From NCBI RefSeq assembly GCF_900188245.1, contig NZ_FZOK01000001.1, forward strand, positions 186,001-250,000: DNA of 64,000 nucleotides, read 5' to 3'. This stretch comes from Belliella buryatensis. GTDB taxonomy: Bacteria > Bacteroidota > Bacteroidia > Cytophagales > Cyclobacteriaceae. Position numbers and translations under genes: made by a program. Numbering within the stretch: position 1 is the stretch's first letter; each line of letters starts with the position of its first letter. Below the pieces are notes generated by a model. It made no database searches. It saw only the letters and a program-made list of their open reading frames with translations, and had not been told where the DNA came from. Positions 36,177-44,595 of the stretch are shown here, in pieces.

Positions 36177-37577
36177 ATGAAGGTAAAAGTTAAGTTTTTG
36201 GGTGGAGCTGGTACAGTGACAGGATCAAGGTATTTACTCGAAATCAATCACCTGAAAGTACTTGTCGACTGTGGATTGTTTCAAGGGCTCAAGGATTATA
36301 GAGTGAGAAACTGGGAGGCTTTCCCCATTTCCCCATCTGAAATAGACATGGTCATCTTGACACATGCTCATATTGACCACAGTGGCTACTTACCCAAACT
36401 CGTCAAGGAGGGTTTCAAAGGCCCTATCTATGGAACGGAAGCCACTTTGGAACTTATCAAAATCCTCTTACTCGATTCTGCAAAGCTTCAAGAGGAGGAA
36501 GCAGCTTATGCTCAGAAAAAAGGCTACTCAAAGCACGAGAAACCTCTGCCCCTCTACACCATCGAGGATGCAGAGAGAGTCTTTCCACTCCTCAAAGGTG
36601 CCGATTTCGAAGAAGAGCAGTCTGAGTATCCTGAATTTAACTTTACTTTTTACAATGCAGGCCATATTCTAGGTGCTGCTATCGTCAAATTGAAAGTAAA
36701 TGGTGCACAGCAAGTCAAAAAAATCGTTTTCTCGGGAGATTTGGGAAGGTATCATGATCCTATTCTGAATCCACCTGCAAGACTTCCATTTGCAGACATA
36801 CTATTTTTAGAATCAACTTATGGAGACCGAGTTTCCAAAATCAAAAACCCTGAAGAAGAATTGGGTAGGGCAATTCGAGAGGCCTATCGAAGAGGTGGGG
36901 TGGCATTGATACCAGCATTTGCTGTGGGTAGAACTCAGATGATGCTCTACTACTTGCACCGCTTGCAGCAGAAAGGGAAAATTCCAGATATCCCCATCTA
37001 TGTAGATAGCCCCATGGCGATAGATGTCACCAAGCTTTATAAGGCTTTTGGGGAATGTCACAGGTTGCAGCCACTATTCGAAGAAGATCAATGTAATCCA
37101 TTCCAACATAAAAATCTACACTATTACCAAAGCCAAGAAGCCTCCATATCGCTCAACGCCGTAAGAGGTGATGCCATCATCATCTCAGCTAGCGGTATGG
37201 CTACTGGAGGAAGAATCATGCACCATCTTTACAATAGATTGCCAAATGAGCAGGATTCGGTCATATTCGTCGGGTATCAAGCGGAAGGCACCAGAGGGAG
37301 AAAACTGATCGATGGTGACACTAGTGTTCGTATGTATGGCTTAGACGTTCCCGTTAAAGCAAATATTTCCTACATCGAAGGGCTTTCTGCTCATGCTGAT
37401 CAGGAAGAATTGATCGACTGGGTGGAAGGGTTTACCAGTAAGCCCAAAGTCACATTCTTAGTCCATGGAGAAGATGAAGCCAGGATCGCCCTACAACGAA
37501 AACTAAAGGAAGAGCTAGATTGGGATGCCACCATTCCTGAATATCTGGAGAGTTTTGAACTTTTTGATGGGATTTGA
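36177..37577 (+). CDS. MBL-fold beta-CASP RNA-processing hydrolase
   Basis: This 466-residue protein has the metallo-beta-lactamase core with ligands His63, His65, Asp67 and His68 in THAHIDHSG, further ligands in the NAGHILGA and SGDLGR blocks, a beta-CASP insert (ISASGMATGGRIMHHL) and C-terminal SAHADQEEL plus VHGE. This is the CPSF73/RNase-J-related family that cuts or trims RNA. Bacterial members of this type are often called MBL-fold RNA hydrolases or exonucleases; the exact substrate is not known. A -7-like TATCTTTA lies at 36144-36151. Monocistronic. Confidence 0.88.
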   Translation: MKVKVKFLGGAGTVTGSRYLLEINHLKVLVDCGLFQGLKDYRVRNWEAFPISPSEIDMVILTHAHIDHSGYLPKLVKEGFKGPIYGTEATLELIKILLLDSAKLQEEEAAYAQKKGYSKHEKPLPLYTIEDAERVFPLLKGADFEEEQSEYPEFNFTFYNAGHILGAAIVKLKVNGAQQVKKIVFSGDLGRYHDPILNPPARLPFADILFLESTYGDRVSKIKNPEEELGRAIREAYRRGGVALIPAFAVGRTQMMLYYLHRLQQKGKIPDIPIYVDSPMAIDVTKLYKAFGECHRLQPLFEEDQCNPFQHKNLHYYQSQEASISLNAVRGDAIIISASGMATGGRIMHHLYNRLPNEQDSVIFVGYQAEGTRGRKLIDGDTSVRMYGLDVPVKANISYIEGLSAHADQEELIDWVEGFTSKPKVTFLVHGEDEARIALQRKLKEELDWDATIPEYLESFELFDGI

Positions 37578-37578
37578 G

Positions 37579-37652
37579 GGAAAGATTGGAAGATTGGGGT
37601 TTTAAAGTTGGAAAGTTAGAAGGTTTGAAGGTTGGAAAGTTGGAATGTTGGA
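37579..37652. repeat. Degenerate GTTGGAAA repeats; spacer 37578-37880
   Basis: The spacer after the RNA hydrolase starts with about seven degenerate copies of an octamer like GTTGGAAA or GTTTGAAG. The open frame they create on the minus strand (Pro/Asn/Phe-rich) is a by-product. The rest of the spacer, around 37700-37830, contains phrases (AATCAGCGTCATCTGTG, CTTGTATCTTGCATCTC) that resemble dispersed intergenic repeats of Cytophagales, as far as I recall. No gene is seen. Confidence 0.55.
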
Positions 37653-37880
37653 CGGGCTTGTCCTGAGAATCGGGATTGAAAGTGGGATTCAAGTGCCTAT
37701 TAGTCGGACTATCTTCAACTATCCGCTATCATCCGCCCAATCAGCGTCATCTGTGTTCCATCTACCAGCTAATATTTGATTGATTTCCAAAATTCCCGAT
37801 ACAGCAATTTCTTGTATCTTGCATCTCTCGTCTTGAATCTCCTTCTTGAAAAAGCATAGTTTTTAACTTAAATTTACTCC

Positions 37881-38123
37881 ATGAATGATAATCCTAAAAA
37901 AGAAACTCAAATCAACAACCCTCTCCATGGTGTAAGATTAATTGACATGCTAGAATATCTAGTCAATCACTACGGCTGGAATAGTCTTGGTGCAAAAATC
38001 AATATCAATAGCTTCAACAACAATCCATCGATCAATTCAAGTTTGAAGTTTCTCCGCAAAACTGACTGGGCAAGAAAGAAAGTAGAAGACTTATACATCA
38101 GAACCAAGGAAAGAGTGGGCTAA
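37881..38123 (+). CDS. VF530 family (DUF2132) DNA-binding protein
   Basis: This 80-residue protein matches VF530/DUF2132 over nearly its whole length: [21 protein letters not shown], a central N/S-rich turn and [20 protein letters not shown]. The family is named after a Vibrio protein and is described as DNA-binding; role unknown. The start is the ATG preceding a polar 13-residue tail. It is followed 51 bases later by a DUF4236 gene. Confidence 0.9.
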   Translation: MNDNPKKETQINNPLHGVRLIDMLEYLVNHYGWNSLGAKININSFNNNPSINSSLKFLRKTDWARKKVEDLYIRTKERVG

Positions 38124-38174
38124 AAAAATATATTTTTAAAAAATGAATTTTAATCTATTCATCTAATTTTTATT

Positions 38175-39392
38175 ATGGCTTTTTACTTAAGAAAGGGATT
38201 TAACTTTGGCCCAATCAGGATAAATCTATCAAAAAGTGGCCTTGGCGTATCTGCCGGAGTCAAAGGTGCGCGTCTAGGCGTAAACTCAAGGGGGCAAAGT
38301 TATGTACATGGTGGAAGGCATGGGTTGTATTATCGTAAAAATCTTTCTTCCTTCAACCCATCTCCCGGTGGAACAGGAAATTCTATTGGCCGTAGGGCTT
38401 TGGAAGAATCCGAGATTTTCACCGATACGGGCCTGACTTATCTACCCAAAAGTATGGGGAAACCTGATTTTTCCTTACCTCCCTTATTTCAAAAAGTAGG
38501 GAACTCAAAACTCGTGATTGGTTTTATGTTGATTTTCATCGCCTTATTTGTGGGAGCTATAGAGGCAAAAATCATACTTGGAATCATGGGTGCAGCTATG
38601 ATCTTCTGGAATCAAAAAAATAAAAAGATCTCTAAGAACTTCCACCAATCAGCAGCCAACCTGCTACAACTGGAGCCAAGTGATCAGACAGCAGCCAATT
38701 GGGATCATTATACTGAGAAAATAGCTCTCAAAGACCAAGAGCGTCTTGCCCTTCATTGTGTAGTCAACTGGCTGGAAAAACAGATTCAGGAAGGTGAAAT
38801 CATCCCAATTCATAACATTCAAAATTTTCTTAAAGTTGAGCCCAAAACACTTGAAGGTCTGATTCTCTTGCTCTACAAAGATGCGGTCGAGTCTGTGCTT
38901 GCAGACCATCAGTTGAGTGAGGAGGAAGAATCGCTTATTTCGGACATAGAAGTCAAGTGGAACATTGCGACTCCTGTGGTTCAGGAAGAAAAAAAGCTGA
39001 TTGCGGCTTTCAAAAGGTTAAGGGAAATCCAATTCGAAGAGTTAAAGCCACTCGATAAGGCTGATAGTGATCAATTGCTGTATTTCGAGGCAGAAGGTCG
39101 CCTACTCAATCTCCGTGTCTTGGATACTTGGCAACAAAACCGTGTGAGATACAAAAACATGGGCTATAAACTCGAAATGGAAGGTAGACTCAGTATATCG
39201 GAACAATCCTTTGGAATTACTGCTGGTAGGGATTCCCGATTTTATCGCATTAGAGAGGTTGAGGATATCTACTTATCTTCTGAAAATGGCGTAATAGAAA
39301 TTTTTCTACAAAACAGAAAGTCCCCCGTCATCATCAGCAGCCCAAGACTTTTTGAATTTTCCGCGATCTTACAAAAAATTGTAGATCAATAA
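38175..39392 (+). CDS. DUF4236 domain membrane protein
   Basis: This 405-residue protein begins with a textbook DUF4236 domain (about 1-58: FYLRKGFNFGPIRINLSKSGLG, GARLGVNSRGQ and the HGLYYRK end), then two adjoining membrane segments at about 115-150, then a soluble C-terminal region of about 250 residues that ends in beta strands resembling a PH-like or YcxB-like fold. DUF4236 is found next to many different domains, including phage and defence-associated ones; its role is unknown. The central DNA-binding-free context gives no function. Confidence 0.8.
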   Translation: MAFYLRKGFNFGPIRINLSKSGLGVSAGVKGARLGVNSRGQSYVHGGRHGLYYRKNLSSFNPSPGGTGNSIGRRALEESEIFTDTGLTYLPKSMGKPDFSLPPLFQKVGNSKLVIGFMLIFIALFVGAIEAKIILGIMGAAMIFWNQKNKKISKNFHQSAANLLQLEPSDQTAANWDHYTEKIALKDQERLALHCVVNWLEKQIQEGEIIPIHNIQNFLKVEPKTLEGLILLLYKDAVESVLADHQLSEEEESLISDIEVKWNIATPVVQEEKKLIAAFKRLREIQFEELKPLDKADSDQLLYFEAEGRLLNLRVLDTWQQNRVRYKNMGYKLEMEGRLSISEQSFGITAGRDSRFYRIREVEDIYLSSENGVIEIFLQNRKSPVIISSPRLFEFSAILQKIVDQ

Positions 39393-39425
39393 TTAGAGCT
39401 AAAAATTCTCAGTTAATTACTTTGA

Positions 39426-40508
39426 TTAGAAAGCTTCACCAAAAGTCAAGTAAATTCGAAAATCTTCACCTGGAGCATGTGCCAAATCAAGCCGAAGATT
39501 CAGTTTTTCTCTTTTGCTCAATTGGAATCTTCCTCCGATTCCGTAAGTCAATTTGCTTTGATTGAATTGGAAAGAATTCTCCTTAGAAAACACATTCCCT
39601 ACTCCACTAAAAACAACCGCGCCCCAGCGTGATAGAAACTTATACCTGTATTCGGCCTGTAAAAGCGCGAGGTTTTGATCTCTAAACTTCCCTTCAAATA
39701 AACCTCTCAAAAGTCGATTACCTCCTACTAATGGCAAGGCAAAAAAAGGTGTCTCCCCAACGAGAACTTCTGAATAGGCATTCCAAACAAAGACTGATTT
39801 TGAATTGATAGCATGAACACTTCGGAAATCCATCAACCAACGACTGTAATGAAAATCACTTCCCAAAGCCCGATTAAATGTTTGAAAACTTGCTTCGCCA
39901 AATATTCCACGCGTTGGGTATAGCTGACTATCTCTAGAATCATAATAAGCCATTGGTCCAAAACCACTGATGCGACCACCTTCTGATCCTAAGAAGTTAC
40001 CATTTGCCAATAGTCCATTTTCTTCAACAGTTGTAATATTAAATTCATCAAAATGATACCTCAGTCCCAGATAAAAATGCGCTCTAACTTTCCTCAGGTA
40101 ATCAAATCTTAATCTTGGCAAGGCAGCATCATACTGCTCTCGATCGCTTTCTTGAACTTGATTGCCTAGTCCATAGAAAAAAAACACATACCGGTACCAG
40201 CCTATTTCTCCTGCGAATAAATTTTTATTTTCCTCTGTAAATACCCGCCAACTACTGTAAGCAAGAAACTGATCTAAAAGCGTGTAAGCTGTCCCAACTA
40301 CCAATTGGCTTTCGTAAGTCTCTAAAGCTGGATTTCCTAATTTAAAATTCCCTACTGCTCCAGCACCAAAAGACCAAGAGGTCTCAGGGGTATAATAAAC
40401 AAGTGGTAAAACAGAAATAACTGGTTTGACGGCAATAGAATCTTGCTGACCTTTCGCTTGCATCATCATCATGAAAGTCAAAATTCCCAAAAAAATGTTT
40501 TTTACCAT
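39426..40508 (-). CDS. BamA/TamA-type outer-membrane beta-barrel protein
   Basis: This 360-residue protein has a signal peptide (MVKNIFLGILTFMMMMQAKG) and a barrel made of alternating strands, with the surface-antigen motifs GPMAYYDSRDSQLYPTRGI, PLVGGNRLLRGL and an aromatic C-terminal strand ending in FGEAF. It has no POTRA repeats, so it is a barrel-only Omp85-like protein. The frame continues upstream to 40691, but the extra 61 residues include an unlikely hydrophobic segment; the ATG at 40508 precedes the signal peptide. The 299-base divergent spacer to the SDR gene shows no other gene. Confidence 0.82.
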   Translation of the reverse strand: MVKNIFLGILTFMMMMQAKGQQDSIAVKPVISVLPLVYYTPETSWSFGAGAVGNFKLGNPALETYESQLVVGTAYTLLDQFLAYSSWRVFTEENKNLFAGEIGWYRYVFFFYGLGNQVQESDREQYDAALPRLRFDYLRKVRAHFYLGLRYHFDEFNITTVEENGLLANGNFLGSEGGRISGFGPMAYYDSRDSQLYPTRGIFGEASFQTFNRALGSDFHYSRWLMDFRSVHAINSKSVFVWNAYSEVLVGETPFFALPLVGGNRLLRGLFEGKFRDQNLALLQAEYRYKFLSRWGAVVFSGVGNVFSKENSFQFNQSKLTYGIGGRFQLSKREKLNLRLDLAHAPGEDFRIYLTFGEAF

Positions 40509-40807
40509 GCTACAATGTACGGGTTTAGATAATTCATCAGATTCATTTGCTCTATTGCTGTAAGCAAAAAAAGCAACAACTAAAATTAGAATTATATAAA
40601 CCATATACAAATTACGAAAACAGAAAGGATTACAGATTTTGAATCGAAAGAGAATTTCAAAACACAGGGAACAAACCAAAAGCACCGTCAATATAACTTC
40701 AAATCCTTAACTTGTATTTCTATTGATCAATTTACATCTTTGATCATCTATTTTTATACACTTGCTGCCATATTTGGAGCATCTAAATAAAGGATTTCAA
40801 TAAATAT

Positions 40808-41653
40808 ATGAACCATAATAAATTAACATTGAAGGGAAAAGTCGTAGTCATCACAGGAGGTTATGGTGTACTGTGCCAAGCTATGGCCAAAACTCTTGCA
40901 AATGAAGGAGCCAAAGTCGCCATTCTAGGAAGAAATCTCGAAAAAGCTCAATCATTAGCCAAAGAACTTCAACAACTAGGAACTGAGGCGCTTGGTGTCA
41001 AAGCAGATGTACTTGATCAGGAGGAGTTAGAAAAGGTCAATCAAGAAATCAAGAATCACTTAGGACCTTGTGACATTTTAATCAATGGTGCTGGGGGCAA
41101 TCATCCTGATGGAATTACAGATAAACCTTTTATGGAAAGTGGGGATCTGGATCATGCCGATATCAAAACTTTTTTTGATTTAGACAGCCTTGGTTTCAAA
41201 TCCGTCTTCGAACTCAACTTGTTGGGGACACTGCTTCCCACACAAGTATTTGCTCGGGATATGATTGGAAGATCTGACTGTACCATCATAAATATAGCCT
41301 CAATTGCTTCTCTCAAGCCACTTACAAAAGTATCTGCTTATAGTAGTGCCAAAGCTGCCATCTATAATTTTACTCAATGGCTGGCTGTACATTTTTCAAA
41401 GACAGGTATTCGTGTCAATGCGATCGCACCAGGATTCTTTCTAGCAGATCAAAATAGGGCTTTATTGACCAACGATGACGGAACGCTGACGGCAAGAGGT
41501 CAACAAATCATCAATCAGACACCTATGGGAAGATTTGGCCAACCTGAAGACCTTACCTCTACTTTGCTTTGGCTATTGGATCCAAAATCTGCTTTCATTA
41601 CAGGATTAATAGTTCCAGTTGATGGGGGTTTTTCTGCTTATGCTGGTGTTTAA
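40808..41653 (+). CDS. SDR family oxidoreductase (mannonate/fructuronate-type)
   Basis: This 281-residue short-chain dehydrogenase has the cofactor motif TGGYGVLCQAMA, NGAGG, catalytic Ser in NIASIAS and the active-site YSSAK, and ends with GLIVPVDGGFSAY. The insert after NGAGGNHPDG, with a long loop to FDLDSLGF, matches SDR enzymes annotated as D-mannonate oxidoreductase (fructuronate reductase) in hexuronate degradation. No other hexuronate gene is nearby, so the substrate is inference. Confidence 0.85.
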   Translation: MNHNKLTLKGKVVVITGGYGVLCQAMAKTLANEGAKVAILGRNLEKAQSLAKELQQLGTEALGVKADVLDQEELEKVNQEIKNHLGPCDILINGAGGNHPDGITDKPFMESGDLDHADIKTFFDLDSLGFKSVFELNLLGTLLPTQVFARDMIGRSDCTIINIASIASLKPLTKVSAYSSAKAAIYNFTQWLAVHFSKTGIRVNAIAPGFFLADQNRALLTNDDGTLTARGQQIINQTPMGRFGQPEDLTSTLLWLLDPKSAFITGLIVPVDGGFSAYAGV

Positions 41654-41699
41654 TAGAAATCTTATATGATTATCTGCAATTATACCAGTATCGGAGTAA

Positions 41700-41980
41700 T
41701 TCAAAGATTATCATTCGGCAATCTTCGACTACACTAGGGCCAAGAATCAACAACTCGCAGGTCGTGTCCTAAACCAAAGAAGTCCTAATATCGATAAAAT
41801 CAGCATCGATCATACAGCAGTCAATTCTGAGTTAGAAGGACAAAACATTGGATTGAACCATTATAGGAAGTGGTAAGTTTTGCCAAAGCAAAAAACTTAA
41901 AAATCATCCTACTTTGTTCTTTTGCAAAGGTTGTATTTGCAAAATCCTCTGTTCTTCGTAATGTCTTGTTTAATAAAAAA
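41700..41980 (+). pseudogene. Frameshifted GNAT acetyltransferase remnant (COG2388-like)
   Basis: Two reading frames together spell the C-terminal two thirds of a COG2388-type GNAT protein. The first (41700-41873) has ISIDHTAVNSELEGQNIG, which corresponds to the HTEV...L-GqGIG acetyl-CoA region. The second (from 41870) has FAKAKNLKIILLCSFAKVVF, corresponding to the A-K-LKI-PLCPFA-F block. A frameshift near 41872 separates them, the N-terminal strand is missing and there is no start codon. The second part runs into the terminator stem of the neighbouring minus-strand gene. Confidence 0.55.
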
Positions 41981-42010
41981 AGTGCAGTGGACTATGTCCA
42001 CTGCACTACA
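41974..42010 (-). terminator. Terminator of the DUF4142 gene
   Basis: AGTGCAGTGGAC pairs perfectly with GTCCACTGCACT across a 3-base loop. On the minus strand it is followed by seven T residues. It lies 12 bases beyond the position where the undamaged DUF4142 frame would stop (42023), not the present stop at 42098. Confidence 0.85.
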
Positions 42011-42097
42011 AAAAAATATGGTTTAAGATTTTGGGTTATGGGATTTGTCTTTGCATTCCTCTGCCTGTTTTAGATGTTTCCTTAGTGTAGGAAGCAT

Positions 42098-42640
42098 TTA
42101 AGAAGCCCAGTTTCTTATTTTTGGATCTTCAGAGTCAGTAGAAGCTTTTTCAAAGAGTTTAACTGCATCTTTATGATCATCGACCATCATAGTGCTATAC
42201 GCCTTTTCAAATTCAGCTCCTGTTTTTTCATTCAACTTTTCATAAGCTTTCTTTGAATCATCTGTTAAAGTATTTGGAATAGATACAGATTTCCCCAAAG
42301 CTAAGGTCTTAAGCTCTGCATGAGACTTTGAATAATCTGTCTCCATTGTCTTACCCAGTTCTTTGACGTGAGAAGTGTTGCCCTTCTGCTGAGCTAGTTT
42401 ACCTAGGCTAATTCTTTCCATTTGCAATTCTGCAGCTTTCATCAAGAACTTGGCATCATCATCATTTTCTATGACGAGTATTGTAGTATCTCTTGATGTA
42501 AGTTTAGCTGTATTTTCAGTCTTTGCTACTTTCATAGAATCATTTGCTTTATTCTCTGAGCAAGCAGTAGTTAGAAATATTGGTCCTACGAAGCACAAAC
42601 TGTACATCAGGATTGTGTTATAGTTGATTAAATTTTTCAT
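42098..42640 (-). CDS. DUF4142 lipoprotein, truncated by an in-frame stop
   Basis: This 180-residue protein has a lipoprotein signal (LTTAC) and a DUF4142 helical domain of the ferritin-like kind (DAKFLMKAAELQMERISLGKLAQQKG, then FEKAYSTMMVDDHKDAVKLFEKA). The family is periplasmic and stress-associated in Bacteroidota. The frame stops at TAA 42098-42100 within the last helix. The 24 codons that follow are open in the same frame (MLPTLRKHLKQAEE...), spelling the normal family C-terminus, and stop at 42023 just before the terminator. A single nonsense change has therefore removed the tail. The start ATG 42640 precedes the signal; the frame opens to 42676. Confidence 0.8.
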   Translation of the reverse strand: MKNLINYNTILMYSLCFVGPIFLTTACSENKANDSMKVAKTENTAKLTSRDTTILVIENDDDAKFLMKAAELQMERISLGKLAQQKGNTSHVKELGKTMETDYSKSHAELKTLALGKSVSIPNTLTDDSKKAYEKLNEKTGAEFEKAYSTMMVDDHKDAVKLFEKASTDSEDPKIRNWAS

Positions 42641-42833
42641 GATTTTTATGGTTAATATTTTAGAGATTCGTGACAATCTTGAGAACTATAGTCAAATGAA
42701 GGAGAGCACTCTTATATAAATCTGCTAATCCTATGGCATCAATTGACCTAACTATTTTCAAGATATTATTCTTGTATTTTTTCAATTCAGTTTAGTAGAG
42801 GGTTTTTCAGACCCTTTACTCGATAATCATTTC

Positions 42834-43397
42834 CTAATAATGGATTTCTTGTCCACGATTATTCTTCCAATTATCTTCTAAATATTTGGCGTCTTCTTCA
42901 TTTCTTGGGGTTACCGAAATCACCACATTACCTTCTTTGATCCCTGATTCATATAGCTCAGCTCTAGCTTCCGGTATTCCAGAACCTACTAATGCACCAA
43001 TCACTCCACCAGCCAAGCCTCCTGCTCCTGCACCAGCCAGACCTGCTGCTATAGGGCCAGCAATTAAAATTCCAAGACCAGGTATGACTACACTAGTTCC
43101 TATAGCCGCTATCACACCAGCGATTGCGCCTAAAGTACCACCTATGGCAGATCCCTTACCAGCATGCTCTGCTGCTTTAGTACCTATCTCCGTTTTATCG
43201 GCAGATTCTTCGTTGTAATGATTTTCTCTAGTCTCCTTAGACATGATCAAGTTGATTTCTTCCTGGCTATAACCTCTTTCTTGGAGGGCATTAAAAGCAT
43301 TTTCAGTACTTTCACGGTCAGCGAACATTCCAGTAAGCACTCTTTCTTCTCTAGGCCCATTTCTCAGCGCTTGATCTTCAATATTTGGGTTTTTCAT
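42834..43397 (-). CDS. General-stress protein 17M/YflT-like, glycine-zipper protein
   Basis: This 187-residue protein has an N-terminal alpha/beta segment (VLTGMFADRESTENAFNALQERGYSQEEINLIMS) as in the general stress 17M (YflT) domain, a long Gly/Ala-rich hydrophobic glycine-zipper stretch (about 85-145) likely to insert in a membrane, and a short C-terminal strand (GNVVISVTPRNEEDAKYLEDN). It is a typical stress-associated protein of Bacteroidota; the precise role is unknown. It is on the same strand as the DUF4142 gene and the 39-residue membrane peptide. Confidence 0.8.
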   Translation of the reverse strand: MKNPNIEDQALRNGPREERVLTGMFADRESTENAFNALQERGYSQEEINLIMSKETRENHYNEESADKTEIGTKAAEHAGKGSAIGGTLGAIAGVIAAIGTSVVIPGLGILIAGPIAAGLAGAGAGGLAGGVIGALVGSGIPEARAELYESGIKEGNVVISVTPRNEEDAKYLEDNWKNNRGQEIHY

Positions 43398-43446
43398 AAT
43401 TAAGTTGGTTTAGATTAATTTATAAATTTGAATGTGTACTTAATTT

Positions 43447-43566
43447 TTAACTGCATTGACCTAACAACATGTAGATGATGATAAAAATCAGAATTGTACC
43501 AAAGCATCCACCCCCCAATTTCTGGGCACCATATCCTGCAAAGAGTCCTCTAAAAAGCTTATTCAT
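43447..43566 (-). CDS. 39-residue single-pass membrane peptide
   Basis: A micro-gene: a basic start (NKLFRGLFAGYGAQK), a GGGC turn and a hydrophobic helix (GTILIFIIIYMLLG) ending QCS. Similar Lys/Gly/hydrophobic micro-proteins accompany stress genes in Bacteroidota as far as I recall, but no function is known. It lies 49 bases upstream of the general-stress gene on the same strand. The codon pattern and complete membrane topology make it a likely real protein. Confidence 0.55.
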   Translation of the reverse strand: MNKLFRGLFAGYGAQKLGGGCFGTILIFIIIYMLLGQCS

Positions 43567-43675
43567 TTTCGATATATTGTTTCGATGGAAATGAATTGGT
43601 AATGCCTTTTATGTTTGGCTGCATCACAACTAGGCTATATTTTGGATTCAAAGGTTTATGATTTAGGTTTTTCAT
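43559..43675 (-). CDS. Possible 38-residue upstream micro-ORF
   Basis: An ATG at 43675 opens a 38-codon polar frame whose stop overlaps the start of the membrane peptide by eight bases, an arrangement that would couple translation. The product (MKNLNHKPLNPKYSLVV...) has no recognisable motif. It may be a leader peptide or chance. Confidence 0.3.
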   Translation of the reverse strand: MKNLNHKPLNPKYSLVVMQPNIKGITNSFPSKQYIENE

Positions 43676-44111
43676 AGTGTTGTGTTTAATCACTCATGTC
43701 AAATTCATACTTGCTCTTCGTGCTTAGAAAATCTTTCACTTGTGCTATCCCAACAAAGGTGAAAAGGAAATTTGGAGAAAGTCTTGCATAATTATGTGAA
43801 AAAATTGCATCATTGATTAAAAGTAGGCATCTATACTTCAGAATTCGCCAAAAAAAATTCGAAATAAAATGAAAAGACCTTTACTTGTAATCTATAGTAG
43901 ACAATTTAGATAATTATCCGCAATGTTACTGGTTATGTGAAAAGAGGCGTTAAAATTTACGGATATCCGTCAAGAGACGATAGTCAACCGAACTAGAAAA
44001 CGTACATCCAACAATCTATTGTTTGGCTAGATGCAAGAAAGCGGATACATCTAAAAATAAATCCTTAACAATATAGCAATACACAACCATCAACCAATAA
44101 GTTTAATCCAA
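43676..44111. other. A+T-rich spacer with a 12-bp palindrome
   Basis: No gene is visible in these 436 bases. A perfect 12-bp palindrome, ACGGATATCCGT, occupies 43959-43970, about 140 bases before the broken oxidoreductase gene. It could be a regulator site but has no second copy that I can see. Confidence 0.3.
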
Positions 44112-44533
44112 ATGAAAGCAATAGTATATTCCAAATATGGGCCTCCTGACGTAGCCAAGTTGATGGAAGTTCCAAAACCCAAACCCAAGGACAATGAAAT
44201 ATTGATGAAAGTATTTGCTTCTACTGTAAATCGAACTGATGCAGGTTTTCGCAGTGCCGAGTATTTTGTGTCAAGATTTTTTTCTGGATTGTTTCGTCCT
44301 AAATATCAAATATTAGGTTGTGAGTTTTCAGGCATTGTTGAAGAAACTGGCAAGGATGTTACAACCTTCAAAAAAGGTGATCATGTTTTTTGAGAGAGCT
44401 TTTTGAAGAAGGACATTACATACCTGTAATCGACAGGCAATATGACATGGAGCAAATAGTAGAGGCTTATGAATATGTTGAAACTGGCCAAAAGACAGGT
44501 AATGTTGTATTAAAAATAGCAGATTGGAGTTGA
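44112..44533 (+). pseudogene. Zinc-type alcohol dehydrogenase/quinone oxidoreductase with internal deletion
   Basis: The first 93 codons (44112-44390) encode the GroES-like N-terminal domain of a medium-chain dehydrogenase: MKAIVYSKYGPPDVAKLMEV, NRTDAGFR, GCEFSGIVEETG and KKGDHVF. They stop at TGA 44391. In a different frame the next 45 codons, up to TGA 44531-44533, spell the usual family C-terminus (YIPVIDRQYDMEQIVEAYEYVE and GNVVLKI). About 190 residues including the Rossmann cofactor domain are missing, so a deletion fused the ends out of frame. The gene cannot make a working enzyme. Confidence 0.85.
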
Positions 44534-44595
44534 TTGAATAGAATTATTGAATTGTGAGACCTTAAAGGAATGAAGGGAAATAATAAAAATTAAAT

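Noticed and set aside
37450-37692. An 80-codon Pro/Phe/Asn-rich minus-strand frame
   Set aside because: It is created by degenerate GTTGGAAA repeats plus the antisense of the RNA hydrolase gene.
41870-42073. A 67-codon plus-strand frame as an independent gene
   Set aside because: Its first 35 codons continue the GNAT remnant after a frameshift, and the rest is the terminator stem and antisense DUF4142 tail.
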